NCBI GenBank assembly: GCA_038225095.1
Contig: JBBREZ010000247.1
Coordinates: 1-10,061, forward strand
DNA from: JAPLGZ01 sp038225095
GTDB lineage: Bacteria > Chloroflexota > Anaerolineae > Caldilineales > Caldilineaceae
Reading direction: 5' to 3'
DNA: 10,061 nucleotides
Positions 1-5,588 of the stretch are shown in pieces. The notes under the pieces were generated by a model. It had not been told where the DNA came from. It did not search any database and saw nothing but the letters and a program-made list of their open reading frames with translations. A program made the translations under genes and the position numbers. Position 1 is the stretch's first letter. Every line of letters begins with the position of its first letter.

Positions 1-2
1 GT

Positions 3-746
3 ATGCTACTAAACGTTCTGCTCGTTGAAGACAACTCCAAATTACGCACCGCTTTGAAAATCGGGCTGGCCGCCACTGGCAAAGTCACGATTTGCCATGA
101 TTGCGACAGCGGCGAAACCGCGTTAGCCTACTGCCGCGCGACGCCGCCAACTGTGATTCTGATGGATGTGCAACTGGCCGGTGCACTCAATGGCATTCAA
201 GCCGCCATCGCCATCCGGCGCGAACACCCACGGTTGCCGGTTGTTTTCTATTCGATCCAAGATGATGATGCCTACTATCGTGACTTTCGGCGTTCGGGCA
301 TTCTTAGCCATTATGCATATGTGCGAAAATCCAATTACCTGTTGCCGCAGATGATCGTGCCGTTGTTGAAGGACGCCGTGAATGGCCGCAGTTTCATCGA
401 TCCCGACGTTGAATCACGTGTGCAAGCGGTGCGTCACAAAGATGAGCATTCACCGCTCGACCTGCTCGAACCGAATGAACTGGCAGTGGCGCGCCTGCTG
501 GCGCACGGCTTAACCAATGAACAGATCGCCGAGCGCCTGGGCTTTCAGGACAAACGGACAATCAGTCGCACCAACGGCCAAATTTATGCCGCCTGGGGTT
601 TGGATGCAACGACCGTTGATGAAAAAGTGGCCCGCACCCGTGCCGTCATCATCCTCCAGGCCAGCCAGTTGATTCAGTGGGACGAAGACGGCATCGCCAA
701 GGTGCAGGATGAGCGCGGCGAATGGGTGGAATGGAGTTCTGATTGA
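3..746 (+). CDS. NarL/FixJ-type response regulator
   Basis: This is a DNA-binding response regulator of 247 residues, presumably the cytoplasmic output partner of the histidine kinase that follows. The receiver domain covers about residues 4-125. It has the acidic pocket E9/D10, the likely phospho-acceptor D55 in ILMDV, the switch serine S84 and the conserved lysine K109. The C-terminal part (about 152-220) is a LuxR/GerE-like helix-turn-helix, with LEPNELAVARLLAHGLTNEQ as the scaffold and the stretch around DKRTISRTNGQIYAAWGL as the recognition region. The extra tail to residue 247 is rich in acidic residues and Trp. The start at base 3 gives the usual short lead before the first beta strand. 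Its ribosome binding site and promoter lie outside the window, so a slightly earlier start cannot be excluded. The target genes cannot be read from the sequence. Confidence 0.92.
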   Translation: MLLNVLLVEDNSKLRTALKIGLAATGKVTICHDCDSGETALAYCRATPPTVILMDVQLAGALNGIQAAIAIRREHPRLPVVFYSIQDDDAYYRDFRRSGILSHYAYVRKSNYLLPQMIVPLLKDAVNGRSFIDPDVESRVQAVRHKDEHSPLDLLEPNELAVARLLAHGLTNEQIAERLGFQDKRTISRTNGQIYAAWGLDATTVDEKVARTRAVIILQASQLIQWDEDGIAKVQDERGEWVEWSSD

Positions 747-809
747 CGAAGTTGCTTCGCCAATGGCGCTTTGCGCCCACTGTGCGATCATAAATCGTCA
801 ACCGTCAAT
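742..809 (+). promoter_or_regulatory. Cluster of small inverted repeats between regulator and kinase
   Basis: The gap between the regulator stop and the kinase start holds three back-to-back hairpin candidates: CGAAG/CTTCG (747-759), GGCGC/GCGCC (765-777) and CGAT/ATCG (785-797). ATTGACG (742-748) and CGTCAAT (803-809) are complementary and enclose them, although the outer arm overlaps the first hairpin by two bases. The outer arm reaches the kinase start codon at 808. No Shine-Dalgarno sequence is visible here, so RNA structure could set kinase translation relative to the regulator. This role is an inference. The arms are short and some pairing is expected by chance. Confidence 0.3.
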
Positions 810-3045
810 GCTTATGACTGATAACTTCTGGATCGACTGGGCTTTATTAACAATTTCGCTCGCCAATGTGATCTTGATCACCTGGCTGGGCTTGATCGTG
901 CTGCTCAATGCGGAACGGCGGCGGTGGGGCGTTTGGCTGGTGGGCGGCGGCATTCTATCTGGCGGTCTCTTTTTTGTCTGCCATACCGCCATTCTTGGTT
1001 TGGGGCCCGATTTTGTCAGCCGCGGCCTTGAACTCTGGTGGCGCATCGGTTGGATGCCGTTAATTGCGTTGCCCTTCACCTGGTATTTGTTGATTCTTTG
1101 GTATACAGGATTTCTCGCTGATCGTTGGCCCTTTCACCTGGGCGCTAACGCGTTGCGCAAGCGCCACCTGAGCGGGTTGATCGGCGCGTTTTTACTGTTT
1201 GCTGCGTTGGTAATTTTGTTACTCTTTACCAGCCCCTTGCCCACCTTTACCCAAGCTGCCCATCTTCAACTCGCCACGCCCATTCAAATTGCGGATTTGC
1301 CCGTCTTATTATTGATTTTCCCCGTTTATACGATCCTCTGTATCGGGCTTTCGCTGGACGCCTTGCGCCATCCTATCCCCTCCGACCGGATGATGGGCGA
1401 CCAGGCTCGGCAACGCGCTCGGCCTTGGCTGATCGCTGGTGCCAGCTTGCTCTTGTTGGTCAGCCTGTTGGTCGGCGGTTTGATTGGTTGGGTGATGCAC
1501 ACGGCGCAACAGAACACGGTTGCGGATCTGCTCATGCGCAACGTCTCAACCGACGCGGCAACGAGTCAGACGCTGATCATGACCACAGCGATTGCCTGGC
1601 TCGATTTGCTGATCAGTCTGTTAATCGCGCTGGCGGTGTACATGATCGGGCAGGCGATTGTTGCCTATGAGATCTTTACGGGCAAAACGCTCCCACGTGG
1701 CGAATTGAAACGAAATTGGTGGAATGCCGTCATTCTGGCTTGGGGTTTTGGGCTTGTCGTCGGCTTGAGTTTTGCTCTCCACCTGCGCCCAATCTACAGC
1801 TTGCTGCTGGCGACCCTGTTGATGACCTTGTTTTACGCACTGTTAAGCTGGCGCGCCTACGCTCGGCGCGAAGAATATATTCGGCAACTGCGCCCATTTC
1901 TAAATAGCCAGCACTTGTATGAACAATTGCTCCACATACCCACCAATGAAATCAGCGCGGATAGAGAACTGCATGAGCGGGCCACCTGGCTGCCAGCACC
2001 GTCAGAAATCGACGTTGTCGGCCCTTTTTATGCACTCTGTAAAGATGTCTTGGGTGTGCGCCTGGCCTATCTGCTGGCGTTAGGGCCATTGGCGCCGCTT
2101 GTTGGGCCGCCCCTCGCCTATCCCCAGCAGACCGCCGTATATTTTCCTTGGTTGCCAAGCCTGCTGCCTGCGTTACGCACACCAGACACCGTCTGCCTGC
2201 CGTTGGCGCCAGCGCAAAGTGATGGCCTGCTCTGGGCTGTGCCGCTTTGGAGTGAGCGCGGTTTGATCGGCCTCTTTTTGCTGGGGCCTAAACGTGATAA
2301 CGGACTTTATACGCAGGAAGAGATCGAAATTGCCCGTGCCAGTGGCGAACGGCTGATCGACACCCGTGCCAGCGCCGAAATTGCGCGCAGTTTGATGGCG
2401 TTGCAACGACAGCGGTTGACCGAAAGCCAGCTTTTGGACCGGCGCACCCGGCGCGTCTTGCATGACGATATTTTGCCTCAGGTGCATACGGCGCTGTTGA
2501 CATTGAGCAACCCCACGCCGGCGGCCATTCCCGAAGTGACGAGTTTGTTGATCGCCGTCCACCAGCAACTGGCTGATTTGTTGCGCGAGATGCCGGCCCG
2601 TTCCGCCCCCGCCCTGGCCGGCCTCGATTTAATCGGTGCGTTGCGCCAGTTGCTGGCCGATGAGTTGCCGGAAGCGTTTGAGCATGTCACCTGGCAAATT
2701 GAACCCAGTGGTGAGCAGCGTTTACAGGCGTTGCCGCCGCTCACGTTGGAAGTGCTTTTCTATGCCGCCCGCGAAGCCATTCGCAATGCGGCCCGTTATG
2801 GTCGCGGCGCAGACGGCGGACGACCGTTGCATTTGCGGCTTGTGCTGCAGGACAAAGACGGCCTTTGCCTGCAGATTGAAGACGACGGGATTGGTCTGCA
2901 AATGCGCGCAGATGACCCACAAGGCAGCCGCCAAGGTTTGGCCTTGCACAGCACAATGTTGGCCGTAGTCGGTGGTACGCTCGATGTCACAAGCACGCCG
3001 GAAAAATCAACGTGCATTACGTTACAGTTGCCGGTGGGCGGGTGA
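808..3045 (+). CDS. Multi-pass membrane sensor histidine kinase (HisKA_3-like)
   Basis: This is a sensor kinase of about 745 residues that should autophosphorylate on histidine and pass the phosphate to the upstream regulator. The N-terminal half is hydrophobic, with about nine membrane segments (near residues 16-33, 44-64, 82-101, 122-141, 164-182, 207-229, 257-283, 307-325 and 329-347). A cytoplasmic linker of about 400-520 looks GAF-like. The dimerisation helix carries the phospho-acceptor H552 in RRVLHDDILPQVH. The ATPase domain shows an N box (EAIRNAARYG, N660), the D-x-G-x-G box (DDGIG, D692) and a glycine loop (QGLALHS). The DHp and ATPase style matches NarL-family kinases. The reading frame stays open back to 709, inside the regulator, but the first residues there look like read-through. 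ATG 808 or 814 places the first membrane helix normally. No ribosome binding site separates these two starts. The signal sensed is unknown. Confidence 0.9.
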   Translation: MLMTDNFWIDWALLTISLANVILITWLGLIVLLNAERRRWGVWLVGGGILSGGLFFVCHTAILGLGPDFVSRGLELWWRIGWMPLIALPFTWYLLILWYTGFLADRWPFHLGANALRKRHLSGLIGAFLLFAALVILLLFTSPLPTFTQAAHLQLATPIQIADLPVLLLIFPVYTILCIGLSLDALRHPIPSDRMMGDQARQRARPWLIAGASLLLLVSLLVGGLIGWVMHTAQQNTVADLLMRNVSTDAATSQTLIMTTAIAWLDLLISLLIALAVYMIGQAIVAYEIFTGKTLPRGELKRNWWNAVILAWGFGLVVGLSFALHLRPIYSLLLATLLMTLFYALLSWRAYARREEYIRQLRPFLNSQHLYEQLLHIPTNEISADRELHERATWLPAPSEIDVVGPFYALCKDVLGVRLAYLLALGPLAPLVGPPLAYPQQTAVYFPWLPSLLPALRTPDTVCLPLAPAQSDGLLWAVPLWSERGLIGLFLLGPKRDNGLYTQEEIEIARASGERLIDTRASAEIARSLMALQRQRLTESQLLDRRTRRVLHDDILPQVHTALLTLSNPTPAAIPEVTSLLIAVHQQLADLLREMPARSAPALAGLDLIGALRQLLADELPEAFEHVTWQIEPSGEQRLQALPPLTLEVLFYAAREAIRNAARYGRGADGGRPLHLRLVLQDKDGLCLQIEDDGIGLQMRADDPQGSRQGLALHSTMLAVVGGTLDVTSTPEKSTCITLQLPVGG

Positions 3046-3070
3046 CAACATACTATTCGATTGGTGTGGG

Positions 3071-3138
3071 TAAGTGCAGCGCACTGGGCTGTCGATGATT
3101 CGTATCCAGAACTGGCGGCGCCCAGTGCAATGCACTTA
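3071..3138. repeat. 19-bp inverted repeat of two palindromic 13-mers in a convergent gap
   Basis: The arms 3071-3089 and 3120-3138 are complementary at 17 of 19 positions across a 30-base spacer. Each arm also contains its own short palindrome: AGTGCAGCGCACT (3073-3085) and AGTGCAATGCACT (3124-3136). Their centres are 51 bases apart, so the two 13-mers can be read as direct or inverted copies. They lie between the kinase stop and the DinB stop, where a bidirectional terminator would be expected. Neither strand shows a following U-run, which weakens the intrinsic-terminator reading. A remnant of a dispersed repeat or a pair of protein-binding sites are alternatives. Confidence 0.6.
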
Positions 3139-3157
3139 GTTGCAATATCAGCCGAAC

Positions 3158-3715
3158 CTAGAACAAATAGCCTTGCATGCCTTGCAAACCTTTCAAACAG
3201 GCAATTTCTCCCGCGTGCGTGTAGGTATTGCTCAGAACGCCACCGTTTAAGGCATCGAGCACGCTGGCTTCACCGAAACCAAACGCTGAGAGGTCCGCTT
3301 TGCCTTGTAAATCCGCGTCATTCAAAGAAGCTAAATATTCATCGGTGGCGGCAAAGACCGCTTGTGCATAGGTGTGCAAAATTGGTAGGTCGATGTGAAC
3401 ACTGCGCGCCCATGCTGACCAATTCGGAAAGCCTGGGTGCTTAGGATCAGGTCCCGGTGGCATCTCATTAATACCTGTCTTGCCCGCCCAGGTGGTGGCA
3501 AAGAATGGCGCACTGCCCTTCAATAGGCCATTGACGAGACCATCTTCGCCCAAGATCACATGGGCATAGTTGGCGTCGATTGGATTGGCTGAGCCAGCGG
3601 GCGTCCAGTGCGCCATATCGGCGCTGACGCTTTGCATCATACCTTGCAAAAGCTGGTGGGCGTTCTGAATCTGTTTGCGGAGTAATGATACGGCTGCATT
3701 CTGCTGAGTAGACAT
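3158..3715 (-). CDS. DinB-like (DUF1993-type) four-helix protein
   Basis: This protein of 185 residues belongs by appearance to the DinB/YfiT-like metalloenzyme superfamily, whose members are four-helix bundles. Some act as thiol-dependent S-transferases and many have no known reaction. The opening helix (LLRKQIQNAHQLLQGMMQ), H52 in ANYAHVILGED and the tail NTYTHAGEIACLKGLQG, with H167, are the family hallmarks. The usual third metal ligand would sit four residues before H167, where the sequence has N163, so metal binding may be altered. The start at 3715 is well supported by AAGGAG six bases upstream. No signal peptide or membrane segment is seen, so it is probably cytosolic. It is transcribed away from the phosphotransferase gene and converges on the kinase gene. 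The exact subfamily label (DUF1993 or another DinB family) is uncertain. Confidence 0.8.
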   Translation of the reverse strand: MSTQQNAAVSLLRKQIQNAHQLLQGMMQSVSADMAHWTPAGSANPIDANYAHVILGEDGLVNGLLKGSAPFFATTWAGKTGINEMPPGPDPKHPGFPNWSAWARSVHIDLPILHTYAQAVFAATDEYLASLNDADLQGKADLSAFGFGEASVLDALNGGVLSNTYTHAGEIACLKGLQGMQGYLF

Positions 3716-3875
3716 CGCTTTCTCCTTGTGATTGAATGATGCGTGGTCAATTTTTGGCTTACACTATACGACGAATGAGTATGGCTAAAATCGACAGCGT
3801 CATGGCATTTTGCATAATATTGAGGGAGCTGTTTTGAGTGGTGGACAAAACTGACATACCAAAAATGGGATTTGA

Positions 3876-3926
3876 ATGAGCAATGTATGCTCACTGCCAG
3901 CAGACAAAAGGAGAAGACTTGTATGA
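3876..3926 (+). CDS. Candidate leader micro-ORF 1 (16 codons)
   Basis: This reading frame encodes MSNVCSLPADKRRRLV. Its TGA stop overlaps the ATG of the next micro-ORF in an ATGA arrangement (3923-3926). A weak GGGA lies upstream at about 3867. An inverted repeat, TGAGCA/TGCTCA (3877-3882 and 3888-3893), covers its first codons. Coding status is uncertain: the frame is short and could be fortuitous. It is listed because it links positionally to the next frame. Confidence 0.2.
   Translation: MSNVCSLPADKRRRLV
3910..3913 (+). promoter_or_regulatory. Strong ribosome binding site for micro-ORF 2
   Basis: The run AAAAGGAG ends at 3913, nine bases before ATG 3923. It is the best Shine-Dalgarno sequence in the leader. 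It points at the 17-codon micro-ORF, not at an in-frame start of the phosphotransferase, so it bears directly on how the downstream gene is translated. Confidence 0.5.
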
Positions 3927-3976
3927 CGAACTTATCTCTACCTATCAAGCTATTCGATCTATGCGCAACTCGATGA
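3923..3976 (+). CDS. Candidate leader peptide (17 codons) coupled to phosphotransferase
   Basis: This frame encodes MTNLSLPIKLFDLCATR and has a good AAGGAG site at a normal distance. Its TGA (3974-3976) overlaps the ATG at 3973, which opens the phosphotransferase frame, giving the classic ATGA coupling geometry. The downstream start has no Shine-Dalgarno of its own. Ribosomes ending here could therefore restart there. It could be a regulatory leader. Alternatively, it could be the original N-terminus of the phosphotransferase, split off by a single-base frameshift or sequencing error. Confidence 0.4.
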   Translation: MTNLSLPIKLFDLCATR

Positions 3977-4920
3977 CAAAATCTCTGGAGAATGATTTGC
4001 TACAATCTTCTGAAACCGAGGCGATCATCACTGACTTAGTCAAGTCAGTCTTTGCAACACCTGAGCACTTAACCATCGAACGTGTGCGCGAAGGCCAATC
4101 AACTGAGGTATATCGGATCCACCGGTCAAGTAGTGTGTTCTATTTGCGCATCTTACCTGAGCTAGATGCAAGCTTTGCGCCGGAAGTCTATGTTCATACC
4201 ATGCTGCGGGCGCACGGGTTGTGTGTGCCAGAAGTGGTCTATTTTGAGCATCTTCATCCAACGCTACAACGATCCGTGATGATCACGACGGAAATTCCTG
4301 GTCAGGCGATTGGCTACGGCTCGCATGCCGATGATGTGCACCCCATCATCCGGCATGCTGGGCGCGAACTGGCGCGCATCAATACCGTCAAAGTAAACGG
4401 TTTTGGTTGGATACAACACGATAAGTCGCGGGTCGATGAGTTGCAAGCCGAATACACCACCTATGCCGAATGGCTTCAACAGCACTTTGCCGAACCACTC
4501 GCTGTACTCGGGCAGCGGCGTGTGCTGGCGCCGCGTGCCGTCGCGACGATCCGTTTGATGCTGGCTGAAGCGGTGGAATTATTTGGTGAAGAACCGTCTG
4601 TGTTAGCGCATGGCGACTTCGATGTCACGCATATCTACCAGCATAACGGCCACTACACTGGTATAATTGATTTTGGTGAAATCCGCGGCGCCAACCAATA
4701 CTACGACCTTGGCCACTTTCAAATCGAGAATCCTGCACTCTTGCCAGATCTACTGGAAGGTTATGCCAGGATGACTGTCCTCCCGCCGGATGTTATGCGG
4801 CGTATCCTGGTGACGAGTGTACTGATCGCTACACGCCGTTTGGGACGTAGGATCGCCCGGTCAGGCGACATCTACGCGCCCGATTTAGCCGCGATTATGC
4901 GTATTATAGACATGAGCTAA
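3973..4920 (+). CDS. APH-superfamily phosphotransferase
   Basis: This is a kinase-fold small-molecule phosphotransferase of 315 residues, in the family of aminoglycoside, choline and homoserine kinases (APH, PF01636 type). The N-lobe runs from about residue 28 to 110. It carries YLRI at 57-60, where R59 sits at the place usually held by the ATP-contacting lysine, and E71 as the likely helix-C glutamate. The catalytic loop is HGDFDVTH (213-220), with D215 as the likely base and H220 in place of the usual metal-binding Asn. The metal-binding DFG-like motif is IIDFGE (D233). The body RGANQYYDLGHF is typical of the family. The substrate cannot be told, and antibiotic resistance should not be assumed. 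The frame is open upstream to ATG 3883. I chose 3973 because it overlaps the stop of a well-initiated micro-ORF; ATG 3961 and 3883 are alternatives. Confidence 0.82.
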   Translation: MTKSLENDLLQSSETEAIITDLVKSVFATPEHLTIERVREGQSTEVYRIHRSSSVFYLRILPELDASFAPEVYVHTMLRAHGLCVPEVVYFEHLHPTLQRSVMITTEIPGQAIGYGSHADDVHPIIRHAGRELARINTVKVNGFGWIQHDKSRVDELQAEYTTYAEWLQQHFAEPLAVLGQRRVLAPRAVATIRLMLAEAVELFGEEPSVLAHGDFDVTHIYQHNGHYTGIIDFGEIRGANQYYDLGHFQIENPALLPDLLEGYARMTVLPPDVMRRILVTSVLIATRRLGRRIARSGDIYAPDLAAIMRIIDMS

Positions 4921-5025
4921 ATCGAGTATGAAACTTTTCCAGGTGTAAATGCGTCTCTAGTTGATAGGATTAACTTATTATTGTCCCGCTTATAGGCTAT
5001 ATGATGAATGACGGAGTGCTCGCTT

Positions 5026-5463
5026 ATGCGTAGAGAGATTTTGTGGTGGTTCAGCGCGCTGGTGATGTTGTACACTGCGGGGTGTAATCCGGTGCGGCCT
5101 ATACCCTCATCGGCTACCCACCAGGAAACACCAATGCCGACCCGCTCGGTTAAGACGCTTGAATTGGCGCCATCAGCGCAGATTACTCAGGAGAACACGG
5201 TGAACATTCAAATGCCTTCTGCCAATCCACTGGTTGTCCAAGCCAGCAAAGACCTGGCGCGCCGGCTTGATGTAGGAATAGAGGAAATTACCGTCATCAG
5301 CGCAGAGGCCGTGGTCTGGCCCGATGGTGGCTTGGGCTGTCCGCGACCGGGCATGGTTTATCCGCAGGTGCAACAAGATGGCATGCGCATTGTGCTCGCT
5401 GTCGCTGGCAAGCAATACCGCTATCACAGCGGTGAGCGCCGCCCGCCGTTTTTATGTGAGTAA
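5026..5463 (+). CDS. Small predicted lipoprotein with WPDGGLGCPRPG core
   Basis: This is a 145-residue exported protein of unknown function. The N-terminus has two arginines, a hydrophobic stretch and a lipobox-like TAGC with C20 as the probable lipidated residue. The Tyr four residues before C20 is slightly atypical. Residues 21-65 are a low-complexity linker rich in Pro, Ser and Thr. From about residue 69 there is a compact domain: VVQASKDLARRLDV, then ITVISAEAVVWPDGGLGCPRPGM, then VYPQV, YRYHSG and a final FLCE. C105 and C144 could form a disulphide. Similar domains recur in secreted proteins of Chloroflexota and Cyanobacteria, to my recollection without a known role. GGAG at 5012-5015 fits ATG 5026; the in-frame ATG at 5008 would put that site inside the gene. 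The gene is probably monocistronic and ends just before a strong hairpin. Confidence 0.75.
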   Translation: MRREILWWFSALVMLYTAGCNPVRPIPSSATHQETPMPTRSVKTLELAPSAQITQENTVNIQMPSANPLVVQASKDLARRLDVGIEEITVISAEAVVWPDGGLGCPRPGMVYPQVQQDGMRIVLAVAGKQYRYHSGERRPPFLCE

Positions 5464-5480
5464 GCAATGATAGTTGGTGC

Positions 5481-5526
5481 AACAAATAAAAGGCGAACCA
5501 ATCAATTGGTTCGCCTTTTATTTGTT
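5481..5526. terminator. Bidirectional intrinsic terminator, perfect 21-bp stem
   Basis: The arms 5481-5501 and 5506-5526 are perfectly complementary around a four-base TCAA loop. The core is GGCGAACCAA/TTGGTTCGCC. The outer part is A-rich on the left and T-rich on the right, so transcripts from either side end in a U-rich stretch. It lies 17 bases after the lipoprotein stop and 62 bases beyond the protease stop, as expected for a shared terminator of two converging genes. Confidence 0.93.
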
Positions 5527-5543
5527 ACCTCTCTTAAACCAAT

Positions 5544-5571
5544 GTAGGGGCGTGGCATGCCTCGCCCCTAC
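5544..5571. repeat. 28-bp GC-rich palindrome, possible dispersed repeat
   Basis: GTAGGGGCG (5544-5552) pairs with CGCCCCTAC (5563-5571). Apart from one T-T mismatch the pairing continues into the inner palindrome GGCATGCC (5554-5561). Palindromes with GTAGGGGCG ends are, from general knowledge, common intergenic repeats in Chloroflexota and Cyanobacteria. It lies just downstream of the protease stop and could add to termination or protect the mRNA end. Its copy number in this genome cannot be judged from one window. Confidence 0.65.
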
Positions 5572-5588
5572 GGTCTACGTAACCTCTG

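Noticed and set aside
709..807. Kinase start at ATG 709, inside the regulator gene
   Set aside because: The added 33 residues have no family character and are rich in shadow-like sequence. The first membrane helix is placed normally from 808 or 814.
742..809. Cloverleaf-like arrangement suggesting a tRNA-like gene
   Set aside because: The outer arm overlaps the first hairpin, the loops are only three to five bases, and no T-loop or anticodon-arm consensus is present.
3061..3444. Plus-strand reading frame of 127 codons
   Set aside because: It runs antisense to the well-supported DinB gene and has no recognisable protein character.
3716..3875. Promoter boxes for the DinB and phosphotransferase genes
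   Set aside because: TATAGT on the minus strand lacks a suitable -35 partner, and no plus-strand pair with acceptable spacing was convincing.
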